Of a stretch of DNA of 64,000 nucleotides, positions 36,853 through 46,734 are shown one piece after another. Both the position numbers and the translations under genes were made by a program. The number at the start of each line of letters is the position of its first letter. Position 1 is the stretch's first letter. This DNA comes from Isoetes taiwanensis (Eukaryota > Streptophyta > Lycopodiopsida > Isoetales > Isoetaceae), in contig JAJEKV010000057.1 in assembly GCA_021234155.1 (NCBI GenBank), positions 2,389,821-2,453,820 of the forward strand, written 5' to 3'. Under the pieces are notes generated by a model. The model ran no database searches and had not been told where the DNA came from. It worked only from the letters and a program-made list of their open reading frames with translations.

Positions 36853-37353
36853 TCAAGCCTTGCTCTTTTTCTCTGCCTTCTCAGCGGCCTTTTCTTGAGC
36901 AGCAGCACTTTTCTTTGGAAGCAATACCTGGTGAATGTTAGGGATCACACCTCCATATCCAATTGTCACTTTTGACAGAAGCTTTCCGAGCTCATCGTCA
37001 TTTCTCACAGCCAACTGAATATGGCGAGGGATGATTCTGTTCTTTTTATTATCGCGAGCTGCATTTCCAGCGAGCTCCAAAACCTAAAAAAAAATCAAAT
37101 CTACCTTAATAAGCCCCAAAACCAAAGAAATCCCTAAAAAAGATCATCAAGAAGAAGAAAGAAAAAGAAATCTGACCTCGGCTGCTAAATATTCAAGAAC
37201 AGCGGCTAGATAAACAGGGGCGCCGGAGCCAACGCGCTTGGCATATCTGCCCTGCTTCAGATACCTTGCCAATCGACCCACCGGGAACTGAAGTCCGGCT
37301 CTGGTGGTCTTGGACACTGCCTTTTTCTTGGACTTGGATCTGCCGCCGGACAT
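36853..37353 (-). CDS. H2A: Histone H2A (two exons, complete)
   Basis: The gene encodes a 135-residue core histone that pairs with H2B in the nucleosome. Exon 1 is 37353-37177 (59 codons, [20 protein letters not shown]...YLAAE). A 93-nt GT-AG intron follows. Exon 2 is 37083-36853 ([14 protein letters not shown]...). The intron sits between AAE and VLEL, in the histone fold. The acidic-patch region (AEVLELAGN) and docking-domain sequence ([16 protein letters not shown]) are present. The tail ends [11 protein letters not shown]. It lacks the SQ(E/D) motif of H2A.X, the SPKK motif of H2A.W and H2A.Z signatures, so it is a canonical H2A. The frame is intact with clean splice sites, and this is the one gene here that looks fully functional. 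Confidence 0.95.
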
Positions 37354-37540
37354 GTTGAAGAGATGAAATTTTCAATAGTTCGCAAGATCGATTGGAGGGC
37401 TGGTGTAGAAACATCTGCTCTGTTTCTCCCTTAAATAGGCTTCTGAGAACAAGGCGCCAATGTTGTCTTTTAAATTTGACCAATGGGAACGCACGACATG
37501 GATCGATCCTTTTCTATTGGTCTATAAATGAGCGTATTTT
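37354..37540 (-). promoter_or_regulatory. H2A promoter
   Basis: Reading the minus strand, a TATTTAA box (37437-37431) lies about 80 bp before the start codon. CCAAT-type boxes occur in both orientations further up (CCCATTGGTC near 37480, GACCAATAG near 37516), along with a GATCGATCC motif. This is a usual set for S-phase histone promoters in plants; function is inferred. Confidence 0.6.
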
Positions 37541-37817
37541 TTTTCTTAGCCAAAAATCGCTTCCGTCCATCTTCTATTCTATCTTATCCATACATTTTTC
37601 CCCCATTTTTGGGTTGCCCCTAGTGGCGCAAACCCTAGTTCAATATCACAATCCGGTCGTTTTTTCTCACGGTGGTGCATTTTTGTGATGCCATGTGGCA
37701 TAGGCCAACAATCCAGAATAACAATCGGGTCGATTGATTCCGAATTACCTACTGCAAGGTAATATTTGCTCATCAGGCTTCTTTCCATCCTCAGATCCAG
37801 TTTTGTCCTCCCGCAAA

Positions 37818-38048
37818 ATACTTGAATCTTTGCAAAATAGGCTTGAATCAGGCAAAATATGCATGATTCCGACAGAGAAGGCTTGAATCTGTGCAAAATA
37901 GGCTTGAATCTGGCAAAATAGGCATGAATCCGGCATCATAGGGTTGAATCAGATGATCTTGAATTCGGCAAAATAACCTTCAATCGGGCAAACTAGGCTT
38001 GTTTCTGCCAAAATAGGCTTGAATCAGATGATCTTGAATCAGATTTTA
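37818..38048. repeat. Degenerate ~21-bp minisatellite
   Basis: About ten imperfect copies of AGGCTTGAATC(A/T)GGCAAAAT, some stretched by TCAGATGATCTTGAA. Confidence 0.85.
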
Positions 38049-38077
38049 GAAAAAAAAAAAAAAACTCCCCGCTGATA

Positions 38078-38180
38078 TTGTAAGAGTGAGCTAACCCGTC
38101 CAGTTTTCCCGGTTAGCTGCTCTCGGCTAATGCTGGTCCCAACTAAACCGGGAAAACTATCCTGGTTAGCTTACTCTTAT
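38078..38180. mobile_element. ~100-bp MITE with ~35-bp inverted repeats
   Basis: TAAGAGTGAGCTAACC...AGTTTTCCCGGTTA at the left matches, inverted, TAAACCGGGAAAACT...GGTTAGCTTACTCTTA at the right, with about 25 bp between. No certain target duplication is seen. Confidence 0.75.
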
Positions 38181-38339
38181 ACATGTTTGTTTTTTGGCAT
38201 ATTACAAGTATATGCTGGTATATGCTTGGAATATTGTAAAAACAGCTCCAAACCATCTGTTGCCATTAATCTTCCGGTCACCCTGGATGCAGCTATTGCG
38301 GATGCAGAGAATTTGTTGTGATAAAGGGCTTTCCTTAAG

Positions 38340-39087
38340 CCTGAACTAGATGCAGGAAAGACTAAGGCATTCAGTGAACTTGAGTCTAGGCCAAACGTTT
38401 GCCACTAACGGCCAGACTACCCGATTCTAGACAGCTTATTATCATTCAGATACAAAATCTCCAGATTTCAAAGCCTGCCTATCCTAGAATGCGATGGTGG
38501 GATTTGCCGAATATGCCACAGGAAGAAAGATTGCTTTGAACTTGTCATTTCTAATACTAATTTTAAAGCTGGTAGATCTGGTGGTTTGGAATATCAATAG
38601 CATAACCTATTGTGGATATATTCTTATTTAAAAGGCTAGCAGGATGACTATTATTTATCATTGAATGTACTATATTCAATTTCTTCTCCCGGAGCACCAT
38701 TTACCAATATACTGGACTTATTGCTATGTTCTGTATATGATGGCTTTGTGGCAAGATCGAAACTGGTATCGTGGTTAGGTCTTGTTTACTTGAAGTAGAT
38801 TTTTTGCTGCATGCTTTGATCTTGCTAGCTCAAAGTAAGTAATCACTTACAGTTTTCATATTTAAGGTATTCCTCCTGACCAGCAAGGGCTAATATTTGC
38901 TGGAAAACAACTCAATGATGGATGTACACTGATTACAATATTCAGAAAGGTACTTTATAATTTAAATATGAAGTTGCATTAAGCAAAGTTAATAATATAA
39001 TTTACAGGAAGATATAACAAAATCTACGTTGCACCTTGTAATTTACATGGCGGCATTATTGAACCCTCCTTGATGGCATTTTGATAT
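38340..39087 (+). pseudogene. Ubiquitin-eL40 fusion pseudogene
   Basis: A ubiquitin segment (38867-38949) reads GIPPDQQGLIFAGKQLNDG and follows an AG acceptor. Next comes a 4-nt loss in the codons for LADYNIQK, which shifts the frame. After an intron ending TTTACAG (39007), STLHLV is followed by GGC ATT ATT GAA CCC TCC TTG ATG GCA. That encodes GIIEPSLMA, the start of ribosomal protein eL40, which is made as a C-terminal fusion to ubiquitin. A faint ubiquitin first exon (GKT...ELES) lies at about 38351-38395. The eL40 part is cut after SLMA by the copia L​TR at 39088, so the gene is dead. Confidence 0.8.
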
Positions 39088-39662
39088 TGTTTAAGGTTAA
39101 TATCTAAGAAAGAGCTTGGGGGGCGGCCAATATGATTATGCAATAGGCGAAATCGTATAGAGCTAGTATATATATCATAGTTGGGAAGAAAAGGCTAAGG
39201 CATAGGCAAAGGCATGCCAAAGAAGGTTAAAGTCGTAGAGACTTCTATAAATAGAACCTGAACTTTAGCGGCGATACCTTCTCAACCAGAGATCCGATTT
39301 GAGCGAGTTTTACCTTTCTGGAATCGGATCAAAATCTAGTTTCTGAATTCAAGTGGCAATTCTTCTAGTTCTTCCGTATGAGGGAGCAATGGCAAAAAGA
39401 GTGACCCTAGCTCGAGGAAGGAGCTACAAGAGGATGTGTGAATTGTCAGATATGCCTTACAGTCTTTGTGTTCCGGCCTGAATATTGCTAGCTCAATGAC
39501 CCGGTTGGGTGGAGAGCTCATTTGAATAAGGCTTAGGCTAAAAATTTGTCTAAAAGTTCTTATCTTTGTTCAGATATATTCAGGGGGGATCGTAACAATT
39601 GGTACGTGGTTCTTTATTTTCCAGACTGTGGGATATGGTTTGGCATTTCTATTGGTGAAATT
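39088..39662 (+). mobile_element. Ty1/copia-type LTR with primer site, truncated
   Basis: A 510-bp segment with inverted ends TGTTTAAGG...CGTAACA (39088-39597) is followed by ATTGGTACGTGG, which resembles a primer-binding site. A TATAAATAG promoter box is near 39250. Internal sequence ends after about 65 bp at the gypsy LTR. It interrupts the ubiquitin-eL40 pseudogene. Confidence 0.65.
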
Positions 39663-41225
39663 TGTGACGTTCTAGGTATCTATACGGTATACGTATGCAT
39701 ACCATGACACGTCACCAGGACACAATGGGCTTAATGGTCCAAGTGAGGGTTACCCATAATGGTTTTTATTATCTATGTTAATAAAGCCAAAGGGATAATT
39801 ATGAATTATAATGGCCTAGTTAATCTAATTAAGTCATTATGGTCTAATTAGCTAATTATCACCAATAAGGGGGTGCCACCTGGCCCAAATCGATTGGCCA
39901 GAAGGGACTTACTATTTTGGGCCTAGGAATAGGGGTGCTACCCCATTTTCTATCCCAAATTCGAATTGGGATTGAGGAGGAGCAGCAGCCAGCAGCCTAA
40001 GCTTGTTTTGCTAACACTTACCTACCAATTTCGAGAGATGGATGCCTACCGTGACCATGGTTCCAGCCAGGACACTGGTTAGTCAGTAGATGTTTCTTTT
40101 CTGCTGACACTTCTTTGAGTAGATGGAATGGTTAAATTCTCTTTATGAATTGTTCTGAATACATGAATGGTGATTACATTAGTTCTTTCTGCTTCTTCCG
40201 TGTATTGGGAATTAAGGGAAGGGTAGTGGCCTAAAAGCTTCCTAGAATTAGAGATGTCTCTAGTTAGATCCCTTAATACCCAATAATGCGGCCTGTGTAC
40301 AAGAGCCCACCTGGCTGGGGATGCTATGATGTGCTTCAGCACCAGATAACGAGTATGATGGTGAAACGGGGGTGGGGTTTTGCCTACGTGGCTACAGGAC
40401 TCCTACAATGTGCTAGGCCTATAGTCGGTCACTGTGTGAGGGCCGGGTATGGGTCTGACACTCTCTGGGCCGGAGGGTGGGAGTCTATATGGCCGCCCTA
40501 GGCTCGAACGGGTTGGTGAGCTGACCTTTAGATTTGGGAGAGTAAGTCGGGTACGGACGCGGGGGTCACTGAGGGGGCACGTATTCTCTAGCACACCCAG
40601 GGATCCGTCATACTCGGGGAGGAGACGCCTCTCTGACCTGCCTCATCGGACCGGGGAGATGTAACCCGGAGTAGTCCCAAAAGGGTGATTCCTGGGGATT
40701 GCGTCTCCGGAGGGCTACAAGCACGTCATAGCATGATTCAGCCTATCTGCAAAGTGTGCACAGGAGGCGCGGATGGACTGGACAACCCTAGCCATTGTCT
40801 TATGCCAGCCAACGCCATGTTATACTTCTGTCTATTGATATCTTGAGACCCTGGCCATCAGTTGATCCCTTGGAGTCTGAGCCCGGGGTAGTGCCATGTT
40901 ATTGTGTTATTTCATGTTGTTATGAATGGATTGTCTTTTCCATGATGATGATGGATGGGCCACCCTTCGTGGTGATATATTATTTTGCATTATGATTGTA
41001 TGCTAACGTATATGTATGCTTCCGCTGTATAGGATTTCCCATAGAGGACGTAGGAGGAATGACACCTCCGCGTTCCTCGCCCGGATACTTGGCCATCCCA
41101 AGTAGTCTGAGTTTGACGGAGGGCCTTGCCATGGTGATTTAGTCGCCATGGGAGGGGAAGTCCCGTGTCTATACGATGGGAGCATCGTATGGATTCTTAT
41201 CAGAGCATGATTTTGGTGGACCAAA
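39663..41225 (+). mobile_element. Ty3/gypsy 5' LTR (family A) and primer-binding site
   Basis: The segment starts TGTGACGTTC and matches, inverted, the LTRs at 7667-8944 and 24538-25430. Its 3' end has lost about 20 nt, including the final CATCACA and the TGG of the primer site. What remains (TTATCAGAGCATGATTTTGG at 41197-41216) is clearly the initiator-Met-type site TGGTATCAGAGC plus leader. Length is about 1.53 kb. It is the likely 5' LTR of the plus-strand element that carries the accessory ORFs and gag-pol below. Confidence 0.78.
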
Positions 41226-41587
41226 ATTGTTGCACTGGCCATAGTCTAACTCGTTAGTTGATGGTAAATCTTCCTAGGATAGGACGTCCCAACTCTGTAA
41301 GTAGTATCTCGGTTGGCCTAGTTAAGGAGAGGATGACCTAGTTGTGAGGGGATGTGTTCCATAGTAGGATGGTTAAGGTCAGCAGGTGGAGCCAGAAGTA
41401 CGAGTTTTGTAGTCGCCATAACTTCCTCCACATAGCTCGGATCGACGAGATTTTTGCTCCAATGAGCCGGACATACTCCAAATACCCTATAGGGGTCGTT
41501 AACCGGCAATAGAAAGTTGAGCAAGGGGCCAAACCCAACAGATCCATGAGTATACGGGGAGCAAACCAAATGTTTGCAAAGTAGTGC

Positions 41588-41815
41588 ATGGTGCAATATA
41601 TCTCTGAGATAGTTGATGATGCAGATGTCCAAGTTGATGAGAAGCCAAATGTCAGCAATAAGAAAAATGTTGGAGACAAAAAGAATGCATTGGTGCAGGT
41701 CATGGAGAAAGGGAGGCAAGAACTCCTTCAGCAAATGGCTATTTGGAAGGTAAAAAAGATTGAAGCTATAAACAACTTGCAGGCATCTATTGCAGAACTA
41801 GTCAATAAAATTTAA
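41588..41815 (+). other. Short Lys/Asp-rich coding-like segment
   Basis: Open frame between the 304-bp repeats with DDADVQVDEKPN, NKKNVGDKKNA and a helical end (EAINNLQASIAELVNKI). Codon-like and hydrophilic, perhaps a 3' gene exon carried in the repeat. No family is recognised. Confidence 0.3.
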
Positions 41816-41999
41816 GCCCATGCTGTTGGGTCGCATTAAACATTCTGATTTTTTTTTATGGCTTGAACACTAGTTTAACTATGTCTTGTAACTGCCTAAG
41901 CAGCAGCTGAAAGGGTTTTTTCAGTCTAGATATTTGTTGTAATTCTATAACAACAAACTTTTTTGGCATTTCTAGAATGGTTAACGTCAAAATTTGCGA

Positions 42000-42420
42000 A
42001 ACTCTTGCCAAATATAAAAAATAGAACTCTTGAGGTTCTTTTCACTGACGGTGTCTTTTTTTTAGCTAAGAAGAATTGTATTAAGAAAGTTATAGCCAAT
42101 TTAGTGTGACTGTTGACAGTATAAGTTTTTGGTATTGTTAGCATGAATAGACTTCAAATTTGCAGAAATCTTATATGAAAGGTCGTTCTCTAAATTTCTT
42201 TGCAACAATGGTTTTCTTTAGCTAAACAGATTTGTATTAACAACATTATGACCAATTTAGTGTGACATTTTAGTATTTGTCTTCATGGATAGGCTTCAAA
42301 TTGCAGAAATCTTACTCGATATGAAAGGTAGTTCTGTGAAATTGCTTTCCAACGGTGTCTTATTTTAGACAAAAAGAGTTGTATTAACAAAGTTATTGCC
42401 AATTTAGTGTGATTGTAAAT
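42000..42420. repeat. ~150-bp tandem repeat, three copies
   Basis: CCAATTTAGTGTGA occurs at 42096, 42252 and 42399, each with ATTGTATTAA(G/C)AA before it and, in two copies, CTTCAAATTTGCAGAAATCTTA after it. Confidence 0.8.
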
Positions 42421-43082
42421 TTATGACTGCATTGAATCTAAATCCAGATTCAGAATTTTGCTAACGCGAAATGATATTAAGTTAGAGTATAACCGAGAAT
42501 GTTGTTATTTGTCTTGTTTTACATAACATTTGCTTAAGACGGTGAAAAATTTGATACTTCATGGGTTGAGGGGGCAAAATTGTTGCTCTGATACATTGTT
42601 GTTGAATCATTAATAAAATCCAAGACGCATCAGGTAATAGAACAGAGTTGTTTAAATGAAATAACTGTATGCAAGTAATAGAATGGATTAAATGCTTTTA
42701 TGGCTTATTGTAGATAGCAGAGTATAAAAGAGTTGGTTCTGGGGATGAAATGAATTACAATTGTTAATTGTAACAAGAAGGCCATAGTCTAACTCGTTAG
42801 TTGATGGTAAATCTTCCTAGGATAGGACGTCCCAACTCTGTAAGTAGTATCTCGGCTGGCCTAGTTAAGGAGAGGATGACCTAGTTGTGAGGGGATGTGT
42901 TCCATAGTAGGATGGTTAAGGTCAGCAGGCGGAGCCAGAAGTACGAGTTTTGTAGTCGCCATAACTTCCTCCACATAGCTCGGATCGACGAGATTTTTGC
43001 TCCAATGAGCCGGACATACTCCAAATACCCTATAGGGGTCGTTAACCGGCAATAGAAAGTTGAGCAAGGGGCCAAACCCAAC

Positions 43083-43162
43083 AGCGGCGCTGCTCGGGTT
43101 TGGTCGCTCCAGAATTTCGAAATAAACGGATATAACCGGAGCAGCGCCGCTCCGTATAAAAA
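43083..43162 (+). promoter_or_regulatory. GC hairpin and TATA box upstream of the histone-fusion ORF
   Basis: AGCGGCGCTGCTC (43083-43095) and its exact complement GAGCAGCGCCGCT (43139-43151) form a 13-bp stem. TATAAAAA follows at 43155-43162, about 215 bp before the ATG at 43378. This may be the ORF's own promoter or an embedded foldback element. Confidence 0.5.
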
Positions 43163-43377
43163 CGCGTATTTTCTGCCGTATAATTTAAAAAAAAAAAGTT
43201 TTAACAAAAAAATTTCAAATTTAAAAGTTAACGGCCGTTTTCTTTTCTTGGCTTGTGTGCGCCTTCCTCCCGCCTACTCCCCCGTCTGCCATAGCCATCG
43301 TACCCCCAAGCTTGCAACCTTCCTTTTTCTTGCGCCCGCACCCACCTTTTGCCTCTATACCCGCCAGCGCCTCCACC

Positions 43378-44690
43378 ATGGCCAACACCAAGAGTACTTT
43401 GGACCCTGCCAGCCTCACTATACCCCAGATCTATGCACTGATCGGGCAGCACTTGGCCACCGACAGTGACCTGATCGACATCCTCCTAAATGAGTTGGTA
43501 CGGCGCTTTAGCAACGACATTATGATACCTTACCCCATATTCCATTACTCTGAACAATTCTTGATTAAGCTTAATCTCCAACAGCTGCCGTATACCATGG
43601 TCGAGCAACCTGACCAGGTGATGATGCTGATCAAGTTTTACCCCCCTGGGTGCGAAGAACATTCGCAAGAGGAGGGCATTCGAAGAGAGGCCGCCCGTAT
43701 CCGAACATTGGCCCGAGAAGACGACCTTCGGGAGATAGAGCACGCAGACACCGTGGCCCGGGGTCGTGAGTACAGATACTTGGGAGATGGGAGGGCCATC
43801 ATCAATGGCGAGCCTTTCGAGATTCCCCCATACCAGTGGCATGAGGCTGCCAGCACTTTACCTGGACTGAGATCCCAGATATCGGTTTGGACTACCTGAC
43901 AACGGTCCAGATTGATATGAATCTCCGGCCCGACCGCTACCATGCTGAGCTAATCCGAAGGGTCGCGGCCCGGCGGTTTGCCCAGGTGGAAGCCGACATG
44001 GCACGAGCCTGTGAGGCTCGGGAACAGGCAGAAAAGGCTCAAAGGGAGCAACAACAAAAGGAACAGCAGGAAAGGGCCCAGCAAGAGCAACAATAGCAGC
44101 AGGCCAACACAGAGCAAGAGACCCAGCGTGGGCTTGATCAGGCGGACAAGCCGCCCATCAAAAGACGGAGGAAATCCACGGCCCACAAGTCTGGCAGCCA
44201 ATACAAAGAGAAACTAAAGGCTGTCGGAAGCATAGACAAGCACACCAGCTCTAGTCGGCGGCAGGAACGGGTGGAAGCTGCACTGCCCCATCCCGTTACC
44301 GCAGGCAAGACGGTGCCAAAGAAGCCTGGTCCGACTCCAAAGGCTGCCACTTCAAGAAAGCCTCACTGCTTCAGACCGGGCACCGTGGCCTTACGGGAGA
44401 TCCGTAAGTACCAGAAGACTACGGAGCTCTTAATAAGGAAGCTGCCCTTCCAGAGGTTGGTGAGAGAGGTAGCCCAGGAGTTCAAGACTGACCTCCACTT
44501 CCAGACCTTTGCTATTTTGGCACTTCAGGAGGCTGCTGAAGCCTACCTGATTGCTCTCTTCAGTGACGCCAATCTTTGCGCTATCCACGCAAAGAGAGTC
44601 ACAATAATGACCAAGGATTTAGCCCTTGCCCGGAGAATCCGGGGAGATCATCTGTACCTGCCTTCGGGCATTGTCATTGTAAAAATTTAG
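43378..44690 (+). pseudogene. Accessory ORF1: unknown N-terminal domain, coiled coil, and histone H3 fold
   Basis: Start ATG at 43378 (CTCCACCATGG context); about 437 codons. Residues 1-160 (PASLTIPQIYALIGQHLATD...) match no family I know. A Gln/Glu/Arg-rich coiled coil follows, then a basic Ser/Lys region. Residues about 325-425 (44355-44649) form a full histone H3 fold. [20 protein letters not shown] is the alphaN helix, [18 protein letters not shown] is alpha1, and [13 protein letters not shown] and [13 protein letters not shown] are in alpha2/loop 2. [11 protein letters not shown] is alpha3. The H3-H3' interface residues (CAIH...D) are kept, but the ARTKQTARKS tail is replaced. Loop 1 has canonical H3 length, so it is not CENH3. 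Two breaks are seen: a frame slip near 43848 and an in-frame TAG at 44094 within a poly-Gln run. An AATAAA (44757) and an A-run follow the stop. Confidence 0.8.
44355..44649 (+). other. Histone H3-fold domain within accessory ORF1
   Basis: About 80-85 percent identical by eye to canonical plant H3 from the alphaN helix to alpha3, with no gap. Lys residues equivalent to K56 and K79 are kept; the residue at K36 is Arg, and tail residues K4, K9 and K27 have no counterpart. After the fold a 14-residue hydrophobic tail ([12 protein letters not shown]) replaces the usual ERA end. This part is in one uninterrupted frame. Confidence 0.92.
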
Positions 44691-44756
44691 TACATCGTAA
44701 TAGAAATCCCATTTTTGTCTACTGTGTCCCTGTTATAGCATAACTATCTACGATTA

Positions 44757-44812
44757 AATAAACAGATTTTAATGTTCCTTAAAAAAAAAAAGTCAATGCT
44801 GACGTCAGCATA
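44757..44812 (+). promoter_or_regulatory. Poly(A) signal, A-run and 16-bp palindrome with TGACGTCA
   Basis: AATAAA (44757-44762) and 11 As (44781-44791) close the ORF1 unit. ATGCTGACGTCAGCAT (44797-44812) follows at once. It is a perfect palindrome around TGACGTCA, the classic bZIP (CRE/as-1 type) site, about 90 bp before the next ORF. Role inferred from position. Confidence 0.6.
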
Positions 44813-45558
44813 AAGGTACAAAGGGTACTTAAAACGTTTTTAGGGTTTCATTTTCACTCCCTAGTTTTTGTTTATCCTCCTCCCTTCGTCCTTCCAGTGC
44901 CAATGGCCGCCACCAGCATGCTTGAATGGTATCAAGATGGAGAACATTGGGACCCTCAAGTCCCCTTCGATCTCCTACAGCCTTTCTTGCTCCAGCGCAT
45001 CGACCTCATCTCCAACATGCAGAGCCACCCTGATTATGCCGGGTTTTTGCAGTTCTATACTGAGGAGATGCTTCCTCTTTGCACCCCTCTGGGAGAACCC
45101 CCACAGCTATACATTGAGCGAGCTGTGGTGAAGGACATACTTGGAGGGGGCAAGAGTGGCTACGAGGTGCTCAGGGGCAAACTCCGGTGGGCCTGGCACC
45201 CACCCATCGTCATGCATGAGGGACAGGAGCTCCTCGAGGTGTCTTTTGCCCTGGCCATCCTCATGGACCAGTATGTAGAGGATGAGACCTTGCCAGCTGA
45301 GAAGGGCAAGGTCCCTGAGTCGTCAGATGAGGAAGAGGATGAGCATATTGGAATGGATGATTTTGCCCGTTGGAAGCAACTAGCCGAAGAAATGCCGCCA
45401 CGCCGGGAGCGAGGAGGACGTTTAACTGGATTGGATGTCATTCCAGTTATATATCACCAGGGCCAGGAGTTCCTCCTCTTGGATGATATTATATGGACAT
45501 ACCATGTAGTGGCCGGGCTCAAGGGATGGGAGAAAGCACAAGTTCTCTATGAGCTGGC

Positions 45559-45563
<5 letters not shown>

Positions 45564-45598
<35 letters not shown>

Positions 45599-46305
45599 GT
45601 AAGAGTAGATTTTTCCATTAATCAAGAAAAATAATACATAGATCTGCTTAGACCAGCAGAATACATCTTAGTAGAGGTAACTGTAACCATCCTACATAGA
45701 AGGAGGAGATATAGTCCAGAAGTAAATAAAACAAGTCAAGTCTGAAAAATACTGTATTGACCAATGAAGAAAATTCAGCTAGTATGAACCAGTCTTCAAG
45801 AGAAGGATAGTAGTCACGACCCCAACCAAAATTGGATCTTGTTAGCACCTAAAAAAAACAACCAAAATTCTGACCAGATTAGGAATAAAAATTGAGCAAT
45901 TGATGACCGAGCAGGGCAGAAAATGAAGCCAAGAGTGCTGAAAAAGGCTCGGCAGTTTCAAAGCATAGAGAGTCAAGCTTAGAGTTAAAGTAGGCATAGA
46001 AAGGAGCAGCAGATCCAAAAGCATAGGAGTCATCGGTCTGCTCAACAACTTCATCAAAGCAAGATAGATCAGTCTCACTCAAGCAAAGCAAAGAGCCGTA
46101 TAGGTCTGCCAGCAATCTGTGTGTGTAGTACTACTCCCTGAACCTTGAAAACTGATTCTCCGACATAAAGTAGTGGTACATAGAAAGGAAGTCGAACATA
46201 CAATACACCTGCACCACTTCCCTACAGAATATTCCTGCTAAAGTTGTGTTTTTGCACAAAACTGTCTCATTCATAGTAAATTTGCTGAAAAACAAACTCA
46301 GATCA
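45564..46305 (-). mobile_element. 742-bp poly(A) retroposon (5'-truncated LINE or processed transcript)
   Basis: A run of over 30 Ts starts at 45563 and is the poly(A) tail of a minus-strand insertion. TGGCAGAGT at 45555-45563 recurs at 46306-46314 as target duplication. Minus-strand open frames (for example SETDLSCFDEVVEQTDDSYAFG) suggest coding origin, but no RT or known family is seen. The 3' end, TTAATGGAAAAATCTAC followed by As, resembles LINE 3' UTRs. Confidence 0.8.
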
Positions 46306-46734
46306 TGGCAGAGTATTGCATGGATGATTTTATTGATTTCTCATCCATGGATCTCCCTCCTGAGGTATAGCAGCTGCTACAGTTCCACCAGCAAACCATT
46401 GAGCCGGCTGAGACACTTCTCAGGCTTAGGGATCTTGTACTTGAAGATCCTCCATCCCAGCCTCTTCCAGAAGCCTTCACGGCTATGGGACCCCAAGTTC
46501 CAAGTATCAACATGGTCGAGATTCCCTCTCATTCGGATGAGGAAGGGGAAGACCTTTATTATAACCCTGCCCATAGTAGGGAAGAGAAGGAGGAGCTTAA
46601 GGAGGAAGAGGTTCTTATGGACCTAGAGAAGGAAGTAGCCACTTCGGTTACTCCCCAGGGGAAAGCGTCGGGAAACCATCTTACCCGCTTTTTGTTTGGG
46701 GTCTGGGTTCGGGAACTCCTGCAAGACAGCCCTC

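Larger units (their letters stand above)
41237..43083. repeat. Two 304-bp direct repeats (2 mismatches) flanking 1239 bp
   Basis: GGCCATAGTCTAACTCGTTA...CAAACCCAACA occurs at 41237-41540 and 42780-43083. The only differences seen are T/C at two places. On the minus strand each copy is an open frame (NDPYRVFGVCPAHWSKNLVD) of unknown meaning. Ends do not fit LTR rules (no TG...CA pair, no matching flanks). It may be part of the gypsy leader that was duplicated recently. Confidence 0.9.

Noticed and set aside
37392-37688. Divergent gene opposite H2A
   Set aside because: A TATAAA box in plus orientation exists (37522), but the open frame lies over the H2A promoter and has no recognisable protein content.
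41237-43083. The 304-bp repeats as LTRs of a small retrotransposon
   Set aside because: No TG...CA ends shared by both copies, no primer site or polypurine tract inside, and no matching 5-bp flanks.
44355-44649. CENH3 (centromeric H3)
   Set aside because: Loop 1 has the length of canonical H3, and the LPFQRLVRE and CAIHAKR segments match ordinary H3. CENH3 would have a longer, divergent loop 1.
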